Positions 31,098-41,576 of a DNA stretch of 64,000 nucleotides are shown piece by piece (positions within the stretch are counted from its first letter, which is position 1; each line of letters starts with the position of its first letter). Under the pieces are notes generated by a model. It was not told the DNA's origin. It saw only the letters and a list, made by a program, of their open reading frames with translations, and did no database searches. Position numbers and translations under genes: made by a program. This DNA comes from Streptomyces carpinensis (GTDB lineage Bacteria > Actinomycetota > Actinomycetes > Streptomycetales > Streptomycetaceae): contig NZ_MUBM01000088.1 of NCBI RefSeq assembly GCF_002154505.1, forward strand, positions 1-64,000. Direction: 5' to 3'.

Positions 31098-31823
31098 GTG
31101 TCCCACGCCGCCGTCTCCCTCCAGCCGACCGACCCCGCCGGGGAGTGGCAGGCGTGGTGCGAGGACCGGCGGCGTGCCGTCACCTCGCCCACCGGGAACC
31201 TGGCACTGGTCGAGACCCGCTGGCTCCCCGCCGGCGAGCGGCCCGACCTCGCCGCCGCCGGTGACGCACAGCCGCCGCAGGTGACGGTGACGGCGCTCGA
31301 GCGCGCGGACCTGGTCACCGGTGAACCCGAGTACGGCCTGCGGTTCTGGGACGCCCAGTCGCCCGCGATCCAGCACTTCGAGGGCATCGACACCTTCCCG
31401 TACGACCCGGCGTGGGTCCTGGAGGCCACATACACCCCGGTGTCCGGTGCCCGGAAGGTGGCCTTCGAGCACATCCGGGACAACGGCGGCACCCGTGAGC
31501 TCGTGGTGCCCGGTGACATCTCCCTCACCGTGGACGGCCGCGACTACACACTGAGCGCCTTCGACGACGACGGCACCCTGCTCCTCGTCTTCGGCGACCC
31601 CACCAACGGCGACAGCACCTACGGAGCCGGGCGCTTCCTCTTCGTCACCCACACCGGAGAGGGTCGCGTCCTCCTCGACTTCAACCGGGCCTTCGTGCCG
31701 CCCTGCGGATTCTCCGACCAGTACAACTGTCCGATGCCGCCGCGGCAGAACCGCTTCCACCTGCCCGTCGAGGCCGGCGAGAAGCGCCCCGTCTTCCGCG
31801 ACGGCTTCCTCGAGCAGCACTGA
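31098..31823 (+). CDS. DUF1684 protein
   Basis: The 241-residue protein starts with GTG. It has the DUF1684 end pattern TYGAGRFLFVTHTGEGRVLL, DFNRAFVPPCGFSDQYNCPMPP and NRFHLPVEAGEK. The function of the family is not known to me. It is first in a run leading into a peptide-type ABC transporter (31892-36927); 68 bp separate it from the binding protein. A longer paralogue with the same C-terminal motifs is at 40521. A role in processing what the transporter brings in is inference from linkage. Confidence 0.83.
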   Translation: MSHAAVSLQPTDPAGEWQAWCEDRRRAVTSPTGNLALVETRWLPAGERPDLAAAGDAQPPQVTVTALERADLVTGEPEYGLRFWDAQSPAIQHFEGIDTFPYDPAWVLEATYTPVSGARKVAFEHIRDNGGTRELVVPGDISLTVDGRDYTLSAFDDDGTLLLVFGDPTNGDSTYGAGRFLFVTHTGEGRVLLDFNRAFVPPCGFSDQYNCPMPPRQNRFHLPVEAGEKRPVFRDGFLEQH

Positions 31824-31891
31824 CCATCCGCTCCACCTGAGCTCTCCTCCCGGGCTTCCGCAGTCCCGCAGCACGAAAGCGCGTACTTCCG

Positions 31892-33409
31892 ATGAGCATC
31901 AAGAAGACCTCCGTGTTCTCCGTGGCCACCGCCGCCGCCCTCGCGGTGACCCTCACCGCCTGCGGCGGTGGGACGGGCGCCGGGAGCGCCTCCGGCGCGT
32001 ACGACAAGAACGCCACGGTCAACATCGGCTCGCTCTACGAGCCGCAGAACCTCGACAACACCGCCGGCGGTGGCCAGGGCGTGACCGAGGCCCTGAACGG
32101 CAACGTCTACGAGGGGCTGTTCCGGCTCACCGACGACGGCAAGGTCGAGAAACTGCTCGCCCAGGACTACAAGGTGAGCGACGACGGGCTCACCTACACC
32201 TTCACCCTCCGCGACGGTGTGAAGTTCCACAGCGGCAAGACGCTCACCAGTGCCGACGTCAAGTACAGCCTGGAGAAGGTGCTCGGGAAGGACTCTCAGT
32301 CCGCGCGCAAGAGCAACCTCGAGGTCGTCAAGGACATCGCCACCCCGGACGCCAGGACCGTCAAGGTCACCCTCTCAAAGAAGTCGATCTCCTTCGTCTA
32401 CAACCTCTCCTACGTCTGGATCATCAACTCCCAGGCGAAGAACCTGAAGTCGACCGAGGACGGCACCGGGCCGTACAAGCTGAACAAGTGGACCCGCGGC
32501 TCGGCCCTCAGCCTCGACCGGTTCGCGGGCTACTGGGGCCACGCGGCCGCCAGCAAGCAGGTCGTCTTCCACTACTACAAGGACGCCACCGCGCTGAACA
32601 ACGCGCTGCTGACCAATGCCGTCGACGTCGTCACCAGCGAGCAGTCCCCGGACGCCCTGGCGCAGTTCAAGAACAACCAGAACTACAAGATCACCGACGG
32701 CAACTCGACCACCAAGCTGCTGCTCGCCTTCAACGACAAGGCGAAGCCCTTCACCGACGTCAGGGTCCGCCAGGCCGTCTCCGCCGCCATCGACGACAAG
32801 AAGCTCCTCGAATCCGTCTGGGGCGGCTACGGCAAGCTCATCGGCTCGATGGTGCCGCCTACCGACCCGTGGTACGAGGACCTCACCAAGGTCAACGCGT
32901 ACGACCCCGCGAAGGCCAAGCAGCTGCTCGCCGAGGCCGGTTACAAGAACGGCTTCGACATCACCCTGGACACTCCCAACTACGACCCGCACCCGACCGC
33001 CGCGACCTTCATCAAGTCGCAGCTCGCCAAGGTCGGCATCACGGTCAAGATCAACACCATCACGCCGGACGAGTGGTACACGAAGGTCTACCAGAACCAC
33101 GACTTCACGGCCACGCTCCAGGAGCACGTCAACGACCGCGACCTGGTCTGGTACGGCAACCCCGACTTCTACTGGGGGTACGACAACAAGCAGGTCCAGC
33201 AGTGGGTGGCGCAGTCCGAGGAGGCGTCCACCGCGGCCGGGCAGACCGCGCTGCTGAAGAAGGTCAACCGCAAGACCGCCGAGGACGCGGCCAGCGACTG
33301 GCTGTACCTGTACCCGCAGATCGTGGTCGCGAGCAGCAAGCTGTCCGGCTACCCGCACAACGGTCTCAACTCCCAGTTCTTCGCGTACGACATCAAGAAG
33401 ACGGGCTGA
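31892..33409 (+). CDS. peptide/nickel-type ABC transporter substrate-binding lipoprotein
   Basis: The 505-residue protein has a lipoprotein signal (TAAALAVTLTAC, lipid Cys24) and the family-5 solute-binding fold: NIGSLYEPQNLDNTA, VTEALNGNVYEGLFRLTDDG, YTFTLRDGVKFHSGKTLTSADVKYS, and VRVRQAVSAAIDDKKLLE. Family members bind oligopeptides, opines, sugars or metal chelates. Its stop overlaps the first permease start by one base (TGATG), so the five transporter genes form one operon. The ligand is unknown. Confidence 0.92.
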   Translation: MSIKKTSVFSVATAAALAVTLTACGGGTGAGSASGAYDKNATVNIGSLYEPQNLDNTAGGGQGVTEALNGNVYEGLFRLTDDGKVEKLLAQDYKVSDDGLTYTFTLRDGVKFHSGKTLTSADVKYSLEKVLGKDSQSARKSNLEVVKDIATPDARTVKVTLSKKSISFVYNLSYVWIINSQAKNLKSTEDGTGPYKLNKWTRGSALSLDRFAGYWGHAAASKQVVFHYYKDATALNNALLTNAVDVVTSEQSPDALAQFKNNQNYKITDGNSTTKLLLAFNDKAKPFTDVRVRQAVSAAIDDKKLLESVWGGYGKLIGSMVPPTDPWYEDLTKVNAYDPAKAKQLLAEAGYKNGFDITLDTPNYDPHPTAATFIKSQLAKVGITVKINTITPDEWYTKVYQNHDFTATLQEHVNDRDLVWYGNPDFYWGYDNKQVQQWVAQSEEASTAAGQTALLKKVNRKTAEDAASDWLYLYPQIVVASSKLSGYPHNGLNSQFFAYDIKKTG

Positions 33410-34374
33410 TGACGCGTTACCTTCTGCGTCGCCTGGCCTTCCTGGTGGTGTCGCTGGTGCTGGCGAGCGTCGTGCTGTTCTTGCTGCTGCGCATGCTGCC
33501 CGGTGACCCCGCCAACGCCCTCACCTCGGTGGGGGCGAGCCCCGAACAGATCGCGGCGGCACGGCACTCCATCGGTTCCGACAAGCCGCTGCCCGAGCAG
33601 TTCACCCACTGGATCGGGCAGTTGGCGAGCGGTGACCTCGGCACGTCCTTCGTCAGCTCGCTGCCGGTCGGGCCCGAGGTCCTGGCGCGGCTGAACGTCA
33701 CGGTCCCGCTCACGCTCGCGGCCTTCGTGCTGGCCGTCGTCATCGCGGTCCCGGCCGGCTTCGCCGCCGCGTACAAACGGCACACCTGGTACGGCGCGCT
33801 GCTCAGCGGGATCTCCCAGCTGGGCATCGCCGTCCCCGTGTTCTGGCTCGGCATGATCCTGATCGCGGTGTTCGCGCTGAACGCCGGCTGGCTGCCCGCG
33901 GGCGGCTTCCCGCCCGACGGTTGGGCCCAGCCCGCCGAGGCGGTCCGCTCCCTCATCCTGCCCGTCGTCACCATCGCACTGGTGATGAGCGCCTCGCTCA
34001 TCCGCTACGTCCGCTCCGCCACGCTCGACGTCCTGGACAGCGACTACTTGCGCACTGCCCGCGCCCTGGGCTCCTCCTTCTCAGGGGCCATGTGGCGGCA
34101 CGGCCTGCGCAACGCCTCCGTGCCGGTGATCTCCGTCCTCGGTATGGAACTGGCGTCCACGCTGCTCGGAGCGGTCGTCGTGGAGTCCGTGTACGCTCTG
34201 CCCGGCCTTGGCTCCTTCCTCGCCACCGGCATCTCCCAGCACGACTATCCCGTCATCCAGGGCGTGCTGTTCGTGTCCACGCTGGCAGTGCTGGTCATCG
34301 GCTTCGCCGCCGACCTCGTCCAGCGGATCATCGACCCGCGGCTGCGGGACAGGCTTTCCGGAGGCGCCCGATGA
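33409..34374 (+). CDS. peptide-type ABC transporter permease (DppB-like)
   Basis: The 321-residue protein begins MTRYLLRRLAFLVVSLVLAS and contains RMLPGDPAN, a large periplasmic loop, and the EAA-type cytoplasmic motif YLRTARALGSSFSGAMWRHGLRNA before the last two spans, as in DppB/OppB. It forms half of the channel with the next gene. Its ATG overlaps the binding protein stop, and its stop overlaps the next start by 4 nt (ATGA). Confidence 0.93.
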   Translation: MTRYLLRRLAFLVVSLVLASVVLFLLLRMLPGDPANALTSVGASPEQIAAARHSIGSDKPLPEQFTHWIGQLASGDLGTSFVSSLPVGPEVLARLNVTVPLTLAAFVLAVVIAVPAGFAAAYKRHTWYGALLSGISQLGIAVPVFWLGMILIAVFALNAGWLPAGGFPPDGWAQPAEAVRSLILPVVTIALVMSASLIRYVRSATLDVLDSDYLRTARALGSSFSGAMWRHGLRNASVPVISVLGMELASTLLGAVVVESVYALPGLGSFLATGISQHDYPVIQGVLFVSTLAVLVIGFAADLVQRIIDPRLRDRLSGGAR

Positions 34375-35291
34375 CAGGCGTGCAGAAGACCGGCCAGGCA
34401 CCCGAGGAGACGGGCCGCACACCCGGGACGTCGTCGGCCACGCCGGCCAAGTCCGTCGAGTCGGCGAAGCAGGGGGCCCGGCGCTCGTACACGCTGATCG
34501 CCGGCTGTGTCCTGGCGGGCCTGATCGTCCTGCTCGCGGCCGTGTCGTTCGTATGGCTGCCGTACGCCCCCGACGACACGTCCGGCACCCGGCTCGCGGC
34601 ACCCGGCGCGGGCCATCTGCTGGGCACCGACAAGCTCGGCCGGGATCTGTTCACCCAGCTGATGACCGGCTCCCGGATCGCCGTCGAGGCGGGCCTCGGC
34701 TCGGTCCTGACCGCCGCCTTGATCGGCGTCAGCCTGGGCGTGCTCAGCGCGTTCGCACTGGGCTGGCTCGACGACACGCTCGCCGCGTTCCTCGACATCC
34801 TCATCGCCTTCCCGACGCTCCTGCTCGCGATGCTCATCGTCGCCGCGCGCTCCGCCACTCTCGGCTCGGCCGTGCTGGCGATCGGGCTCGCCCAGAGCGC
34901 GGTCGTCGCACGGCTGGTGCGCATCCTGGTCAAACGGGTCCTGGCGCAGGACTACATCACGGCCGCACGCACCTCCGGCACCTCCTGGCCCAGGGTCGTG
35001 GCCGGACATGTGCTGCCCAACATATGGCCCACGCTGGTGGTGAACCTGGCCCTCCAGTTCGGCCTCGCGGTCCTCGCCGAGGCAAGCCTGTCGTACCTGG
35101 GCCTGGGCGCGCCGCCACCCAACGCCTCGTGGGGCCGCATGCTTCAGGAGGCCCAGGCCACCTTCACCACGGCCCCGGCCGGGGCCCTCGCCCCCGGCGT
35201 CCTGCTCGTGCTGCTCGTCATCGGCGTGAACCTGATCGCCGACGGCCTGCGCGACACCCTCGACCCCACGGCACGGCGGAGGCGAGCGTGA
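34371..35291 (+). CDS. peptide-type ABC transporter permease (DppC-like)
   Basis: The 306-residue protein has a long hydrophilic N-terminus (about 40 residues), then HLLGTDKLGRDLFTQLMTGSR, the DppC/OppC hallmark, and the EAA loop YITAARTSGTSWPRVVAGHVLPNIW. It pairs with the DppB-like permease. The ATG at 34371 overlaps the previous stop (ATGA); the GTG of the following ATPase overlaps its stop (GTGA). The longer frame upstream is antisense-like noise. Confidence 0.93.
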   Translation: MTGVQKTGQAPEETGRTPGTSSATPAKSVESAKQGARRSYTLIAGCVLAGLIVLLAAVSFVWLPYAPDDTSGTRLAAPGAGHLLGTDKLGRDLFTQLMTGSRIAVEAGLGSVLTAALIGVSLGVLSAFALGWLDDTLAAFLDILIAFPTLLLAMLIVAARSATLGSAVLAIGLAQSAVVARLVRILVKRVLAQDYITAARTSGTSWPRVVAGHVLPNIWPTLVVNLALQFGLAVLAEASLSYLGLGAPPPNASWGRMLQEAQATFTTAPAGALAPGVLLVLLVIGVNLIADGLRDTLDPTARRRRA

Positions 35292-36084
35292 CCCTTCTCG
35301 ACATACGCGACCTGACCATCCGCACGGCCGACGGGCGCGTCCTCGTCGACCGCCTGTCCCTGACCGTCTCCCCCGGCGAACGGCTCGGGCTCATCGGCGA
35401 GTCCGGCTCCGGGAAGTCGTTGACCACGCTCGCCGTGCTCGGCCTGCTGCCCGAGGGCATGACCGCCACCGGCAGCGTCGAACTCGCCGGCACCCAGATC
35501 GTGGAGGCGAGCGAGAAGCAGCTGAACGGCGTGCGCGGCCGGGACGCCGCGATCGTCTTCCAGGAACCGCTCACCGCGCTCGACCCCCTGATGCGTGTCG
35601 GCCGGCAGCTCGCCGAACCCCTGCGGCGACGGCGGGGGCTGCGGGGCACCGAGCTCAAGCGGGCCGTGACGCAGGCGCTGGAACAGGTGCGGCTGCCCGA
35701 GCCCGGCCGGATCGCGCGTGCCTTCCCGCACCAGATCTCCGGCGGCCAGCGCCAGCGCGCCGCGCTCGCCCTGGCGCTGGCCTGCGAGCCGAAACTGCTC
35801 ATCGCCGACGAACCGACCACGGCCCTCGACGTCTCCGTGCAGGCCGAGATGCTCGACCTCGTCGACACCCTGGTACGTGAGCGGGAGATGGCCGTCCTCT
35901 TCGTCAGCCATGACCTCGCGGTCGTCGCCCGGATCACCGACCGCGCCGTGGTCATGAAGGACGGCCGGGCCGTCGAGCGGGGCGACGTGCGGGAGATCGT
36001 CCGGCACCCACGCCAGGAGTACACCAAGGCCCTGGTGGGAAGCGCCCGGCGGCTGGAGTCCGCCCTGGACGTCAGGAGCGCCCG

Positions 36085-36088
<4 letters not shown>
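35288..36088 (+). CDS. ABC transporter ATP-binding protein (DppD-like)
   Basis: The 266-residue ATPase has Walker A GESGSGKS at residues 37-44, Q-loop VFQEPLTALDP, signature SGGQRQRAALALALA, Walker B LLIADEPTTALDV and switch His in VSHDLAVVA. It lacks the Cys-rich C-terminal extension of many DppD proteins. It starts at GTG 35288 within the previous stop and ends overlapping the next ATPase start (ATGA). It powers import through the two permeases. Confidence 0.92.
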
Positions 36089-36927
<839 letters not shown>

Positions 36928-37044
36928 GGCAGGGTGCCGCGTGAGCCGTCGGGTCAGCAGGTGCGGACAGACCTACGCCAGGGCCGCGCTCGCGAACGCG
37001 GTCCGAGAGTCGGTGTTGCGCCGGCCCGTCACCCGAATGCGGAG

Positions 37045-37165
37045 CGTGCCCCCCATGCTGCTGCGCTCCCAGGTGATGCCGGCCAGTTCGCGGCGGCCGA
37101 AGTGGCCATGGGCCGCGGTCTGGTGGCACGGGCTCGGTTCGCCTTGATCTCGGCAGAATGACGTC
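37045..37165 (-). pseudogene. S-adenosylmethionine synthetase (metK) C-terminal remnant
   Basis: The minus strand reads RDQGEPSPCHQTAAHGHFGR followed by RELAGITWERS. MetK proteins end RDLDLLRPIYxxTAAYGHFGRELPxFTWERTD, so this is the last 35 or so codons with substitutions. The body of the gene is absent. The flanks on both sides (36928-37044 and 37166-37467) hold no recognisable gene. Confidence 0.6.
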
Positions 37166-37467
37166 GTGCCGCTCGGCGCTGATGCGGACGGGCGGGACTC
37201 AGGTAGCGCACCGGGTTGGTGCCGCCGCGGCGCACGACCTGCTGCCGCTTCCACGCCTCTTGGCCGGTCACTCTGCATACCCCGAAGGCTCAGCCACCGC
37301 GCCTCCACCAGTCGGATCGGAGTCACCGCACATTCCACCAGCACGAACAGCTGCCGGGTCGGCCCGCCCGGCGACTCGGTAGTGGTGCCGCGCCCTCGCC
37401 CCCCGATCAGAGCCACCTCGGCTCCGTGCGCGGCGCCCGGACGGTGGAGCTCGGCGCGCGTGGCCGC

Positions 37468-38082
37468 TCAGGCGACCTCCACCCGGGCGCGGCGTGCCTG
37501 GCGGAGGAGTTCGCCCCACCACCGCAGCTCGTCGAGCATCGCCTTCGCGGCGCTGTTCGGGCCCGCCGGGTCCCGTAGCTCGCCCTCCGGGCCGAAGAGC
37601 TCGTAGTAGCGGGGGAACGTCACGGCGTTGCGCACCGTGTGGGCCTGGAGTTCGGCGAAGATCTGGCGGAGCTGCTCGATGGCGAGCAGGCCGCCGCTGG
37701 CTCCGCTGTAGCCGACGAAGCCGATCGGCTTGGCCTCCCACTCCGTGTAGTGCCAGTCGATCGCGGCCTTCAGGGAGGCGGGGAAGCTGCGGTTGTAGTC
37801 GGGTGTCACCACGACCACCACGTCGGCCTCCTCGAGCCGGCGGGTGAGGTCCGCCATCCCGGCGGGGCGGGCCATACGGGGTTCGAGGGCGGGCGGCACC
37901 GCCGGGAGGGCGAGGGTCAGGGTCGTGTCGGCGAGATCGACGAGGTTCACCGTGAAGCGGCCGTACGCCTCGGCCCGTTCCGCGAACCACTTCGCGACCA
38001 CCGGGCCGAAGCGGCCCTCCCGGACGCTGCCGATGATGATCGCGAGGTTGAGGGGCTCATCGCTCCGTGGCTCAGTGCGCAT
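37468..38082 (-). CDS. NADPH-dependent FMN reductase-family protein
   Basis: The 204-residue flavoprotein has LAIIIGSVREGRFGPVVAKWF at the N-terminus, VVVVVTPDYNRSFPASLKAAIDW for the flavin ring side and GFVGYSGASGGLLAIEQLRQIF for the dimer face. Such proteins are quinone or azo reductases or supply FMNH2. It is divergent from the XRE regulator at 38225, which may control it. There is no adjacent FMN-dependent monooxygenase, though an F420-type LLM enzyme is 1.4 kb away. Confidence 0.88.
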   Translation of the reverse strand: MRTEPRSDEPLNLAIIIGSVREGRFGPVVAKWFAERAEAYGRFTVNLVDLADTTLTLALPAVPPALEPRMARPAGMADLTRRLEEADVVVVVTPDYNRSFPASLKAAIDWHYTEWEAKPIGFVGYSGASGGLLAIEQLRQIFAELQAHTVRNAVTFPRYYELFGPEGELRDPAGPNSAAKAMLDELRWWGELLRQARRARVEVA

Positions 38083-38224
38083 GATGGTCCGGCACCTTTC
38101 CTTGTGCTGGGGTCTGCTGGATCTCCTTCGAATCTGCCCGCGCTGCCGGGTGCAGGGGAGGCCGGGCCGAGGCTGGTAGTGCCAGGGCCACGATCCGGAC
38201 GGGCGTGGCTGTTACGTTCACCGG

Positions 38225-39103
38225 GTGAGCGACAACGAGCTGGGACTCTTCCTCCGCAGCCGCCGCGAGGCCGTCGCCCCCGCCGACGTGGGGCTGCCCA
38301 CCGGGCCGCGCCGCCGGACGCCGGGGTTGCGCCGGGCCGAGCTGGCCACGCTCGCCGGGGTCAGCGTGGAGTATGTGACCCGGCTCGAGCAGGGGCGCGA
38401 CCGCAGGCCGTCCGCGCCCGTGCTCTCGGCGCTCGCCGACGCGCTGCGGCTGACCGCGAGCGAGCGGGTCCATCTGCACCGGCTCTCCAAGGGGGCCGAG
38501 GCCGGGTTCACCTGCCGGGGCGGCGCGGTGCCCGGCCGCACGGTGCGGCCCACCGTGCGGGCGCTGCTGGACCGCCTCGAACCCACCCCGGCCGTTCTGC
38601 TCAACGGGCTGGGCGAGCTCCTTGCCTGGACCGAGGCGTACGAGCGGCTCACCCGGCCGCTGGGTCTCCTCGATGCCCACGGCTCGGACGGAGGGCCGCC
38701 CAGCCTCGTCCGCTACGTCTTCACCGACGCGCGGGCACGCACCGCCTACCCCGACTGGGACCGAATCGCCGACGACCAGGTGGCCGCACTCAAGCGGGGG
38801 CCGTTCCGCGCGGACCCCCACATCGCCGCGGTCGCCGACGAGCTGACCGTGACCGCCGGTCCGGACTTCGCCGAGCGGGTGGCGACCCTGCCCGGCCTGC
38901 CGAGGGCGAGCGGCGTCCTGCGTCTGATCCACCCCGAGGAGGGGGAACTCCGCCTGGGCTACGAGACACTGGAGTTGCCCGCCGACGACGATCAGCGCCT
39001 GGTGGTGCACATCCCCGCCGACGACGCCTCCACCGCCGCGCTGGACCGGCTCACGGGCCGCCGGTCAGGGGCGCTGCGCGCGGTGTCCGGCTGGGACCGC
39101 TGA
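38225..39103 (+). CDS. XRE-family regulator with MmyB-like ligand domain
   Basis: The 292-residue protein starts with GTG. Residues 1-80 form an XRE helix-turn-helix (LGLFLRSRREAVAPADVGLP, TPGLRRAELATLAGVSVEYVTRLEQGRD). Residues about 105-285 match the MmyB-like PAS-type domain (PTPAVLLNGLGELLAWTEAY, DWDRIADDQVAALKRG, FRLIHPEEGEL-like strand). Family members in Streptomyces often bind fatty acids and regulate an adjacent divergent oxidoreductase; the divergent FMN reductase at 37468-38082 fits that scheme. Confidence 0.9.
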   Translation: MSDNELGLFLRSRREAVAPADVGLPTGPRRRTPGLRRAELATLAGVSVEYVTRLEQGRDRRPSAPVLSALADALRLTASERVHLHRLSKGAEAGFTCRGGAVPGRTVRPTVRALLDRLEPTPAVLLNGLGELLAWTEAYERLTRPLGLLDAHGSDGGPPSLVRYVFTDARARTAYPDWDRIADDQVAALKRGPFRADPHIAAVADELTVTAGPDFAERVATLPGLPRASGVLRLIHPEEGELRLGYETLELPADDDQRLVVHIPADDASTAALDRLTGRRSGALRAVSGWDR

Positions 39104-39517
39104 AGCCACTCGGCCATCCAGTCAGCGCAAGCCCGGCCGGGGACGCGTCAGGAAGCCGCGGTGCCGCGGCACGAGCGCTACGGGGCCGGGCGCAGGATCG
39201 CCCCGGCAGGTGAGCGATTGGGGCGGTTCACCTCGCCACGGTACGTGGGACGTCGTCCGGGACGGCCACGTGGTCCCAAACCCGGAGGCCTCATCCGACG
39301 AACTGCAATGCGCACCCGGCATCCAGCGGTCAGGGCTTCTCCGGCTTCTTCGGCGGTGGCACCGCACCGACGGCGGGACCGGCACGCATGAAGGCCGTCA
39401 CGGAGTTCACACCGGACGTGACGCCCGGGGTGAGCGGTGTCCCCGTACACATGACTGACAAGAAGCTGTCACACGCGGACCGGAATGCCGGTTCGGCCGC
39501 CGGCCGTTCTGACTGAC
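39104..39517. other. intergenic, weak small frames only
   Basis: About 410 bp. Two small plus-strand frames (39210-39458 and 39388-39516) are open, the second ending just before the LLM start, but neither has a clear ribosome site or known relatives, so they are not called. Confidence 0.35.
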
Positions 39518-40441
39518 ATGACCGTAGGAGTAGCGCTCAACGCGTCCGACGCACGCAACCAGGTCGACGCCACCGTGGAGCTGGCCCGCGAGGCCGCGGC
39601 GGCCGGTCTGCGGTCGGCCTGGTTCGGCCAGACCTTCGGCGCGGACTCACCCCAGCTGGCGGCGATCGTCGGGCGCGAGGTACCCGGACTGCAGGTGGGT
39701 ACCTCCGCGATCCCTGTCTTCGGCCGGCACCCGCTGCTCGTCTCCAGCCAGGCCCAGACCGCCCAGGCCGCGACGCGCGGCCGCTACCACCTCGGGCTGG
39801 CCCTGGGCACCAAGCTGCTGACGGAGACCGGGTTCGGCCTGCCTTTCGAGCGGCCCATCGCCCGTCTGCGTGAATTCCTCACCGCTCTGAGGCAGTTGAC
39901 GCAGACCGGTACGGCCGACTTCCACGGTGAGCTGCTCACCGCCGCCACGCCGGTCCCCGCGCGCGTACCGGGCGCCGAGAGCGGTGTTCCCCTGCTGGTC
40001 GCCGCGATGGGGCCGCAGGCGCTGCGCGTCAGCGGTGCGCTGGCCGACGGGATCCTCCCGTATCTGGCCGGACCGCGCGCTCTGGCGGAACACATCGTTC
40101 CGGCCGTGACCGCCGCGGCCGAGGACGCGGGCCGTCCCGCCCCTCGGATCGTGGCCCTGGTGTCCGGCGTGGTCACGGACGACGTGGAGCCGGTGCGGAC
40201 GAAGGTCGCCGAGCAGCTCGCCTTCTACGAACAGATCCCGTCCTACGCACGGGTCATCGAACTCTCCGGCGGCCGACGGGCCGCCGACGTGGCCGTGATC
40301 GGCGACGAGAAGACGGTCGCCGCCGAGGTACGGCGTTACCGGGACGCCGGGGCCACCGAGGTCGTCTTCTCGGGCACCGAGATCGCTGGAGAGGCGGACC
40401 GGCGACGCACCTGGGCGCTGCTCGGCGAACTGGCCGACTGA
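39518..40441 (+). CDS. F420-type LLM-class oxidoreductase
   Basis: The 307-residue protein has the luciferase-like barrel of the small F420-dependent group: MTVGVALNASDARNQVD, SAWFGQTFGADSPQLAAIVG, VGTSAIPVFGRHPLLVSSQA, YHLGLALGTKLL, VPLLVAAMGPQALRVSGALADG. These features point to F420H2 rather than FMNH2 as cofactor. ATG 39518 starts the conserved part; ATG 39485 is possible but has no ribosome site. It is followed 79 bp downstream by a DUF1684 gene. Confidence 0.82.
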   Translation: MTVGVALNASDARNQVDATVELAREAAAAGLRSAWFGQTFGADSPQLAAIVGREVPGLQVGTSAIPVFGRHPLLVSSQAQTAQAATRGRYHLGLALGTKLLTETGFGLPFERPIARLREFLTALRQLTQTGTADFHGELLTAATPVPARVPGAESGVPLLVAAMGPQALRVSGALADGILPYLAGPRALAEHIVPAVTAAAEDAGRPAPRIVALVSGVVTDDVEPVRTKVAEQLAFYEQIPSYARVIELSGGRRAADVAVIGDEKTVAAEVRRYRDAGATEVVFSGTEIAGEADRRRTWALLGELAD

Positions 40442-40520
40442 GTGCGGGCGGCGGGAGCCGACCCGACACATGCCCGGCACACCATGGCGAGGCCGAGCCT
40501 CGCGGGACGAAGGAGTATCC

Positions 40521-41345
40521 ATGACCACTGAAGTCACCACGACGGATCTTGAGGCCTTCACCGAGGACTGGCTGGACTGGTACCGCGTCCAGGAGGCCCG
40601 GCTCGCCGACCCGCACGGGTTTCTGGCGGTCACCGGCCTGCACTGGCTCGACGACCGGCCGCAGCGCTTCCCCGACGCCCCCGGCGCCTGGCGTACCGGC
40701 CGCGACGGGGTCGTCGTCACCCTCGACGACGGTGAGGAACTGGTTGTCGAGGGAAGGCCGGTGCAGGGCGAGTACCGCTTCGGTGTGCTTCCCGAGCGCG
40801 GTGGCGTCGACACGGCCTGGGGAGACGCCGTGATCGAGGTTGCCAAGCGCGGTGGAAACGACATCGTGCGTCCCCGGCACCCGGACGCGCCGTTGCGTGC
40901 CGCCTTCACCGGAACGCCCGCCTACGCACCCCACCCGCGCTGGGTCGTGACGGGCCGTTATCTCCCCTTCGACGAGCCGAGGCCGACCACCGTGGGCGCC
41001 GCGGTAGAGGGGCTTGAGCATGTGTACGACGCCCCGGGCCGGATCGAATTCGACCTGGCCGGGCGCCGATTGTCCCTCACCGCCTTCCCCGGTCACGGTG
41101 CGGGCCGACTGATGGTGCTGTTCACCGATGCGACCTCCGGGGTCACCACCTACGCCGCGAACCGGGTCCTGGCCGTGGAGCCGCCCGCCCCCGACGGCAC
41201 GGTCGTGCTGGACTTCAACCGCGCGGCGAACCTTCCATGCGCGTACACGGACCTGGCCACCTGCCCGCTGCCGCCGGCGGAGAACCGACTGCCCGTGGCG
41301 ATCGAGGCCGGCCAGAAGATCCCTCGCGAGCGCCGCGGGTCCTGA
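40521..41345 (+). CDS. DUF1684 protein (long form)
   Basis: The 274-residue protein starts at ATG 40521, 7 nt after AAGGAG. It is a full-length DUF1684: EDWLDWYRVQEARLADPHGF, LAVTGLHWLDDRPQRFPDAP, TTYAANRVLAVEPP, VVLDFNRAANLPCAYTDLAT and CPLPPAENRLPVAIEAGQK. It shares the DFNRAxxxPC and NRxPxxxEAGxK motifs with the shorter 31098 protein. Function unknown; it sits beside an F420-type oxidoreductase. Confidence 0.85.
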   Translation: MTTEVTTTDLEAFTEDWLDWYRVQEARLADPHGFLAVTGLHWLDDRPQRFPDAPGAWRTGRDGVVVTLDDGEELVVEGRPVQGEYRFGVLPERGGVDTAWGDAVIEVAKRGGNDIVRPRHPDAPLRAAFTGTPAYAPHPRWVVTGRYLPFDEPRPTTVGAAVEGLEHVYDAPGRIEFDLAGRRLSLTAFPGHGAGRLMVLFTDATSGVTTYAANRVLAVEPPAPDGTVVLDFNRAANLPCAYTDLATCPLPPAENRLPVAIEAGQKIPRERRGS

Positions 41346-41576
41346 CCGGCCCGAGCCGCGCCGGCAGACTCAAGATCGCTGTCGTCGAGGTCCGACCTGC
41401 CAACGCTCACCGGCAAGGGAGGTCGGCACCGGTCCGAAGCCGGATGCCTGCTGCTCCGGAACCCCCACGTACGTGTGGACGCGAATGATGTCGGCGTCTG
41501 CGAACAGATCCGCAAGCGTCAGCTCCGCGGCGATCTGCGGCGCCTGGGGCGCGGGGTGAACCGGATAGTGGAGCAG

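Noticed and set aside
36928-37467. 147-codon minus-strand frame after the importer operon
   Set aside because: Only a 35-codon piece matches MetK; the rest is unlike any protein, so it is treated as a scrap, not a gene.
39388-39516. 42-codon frame ending 2 bp before the F420-type LLM gene
   Set aside because: Attractive position for a coupled small gene, but no ribosome site and no conserved features could be seen.
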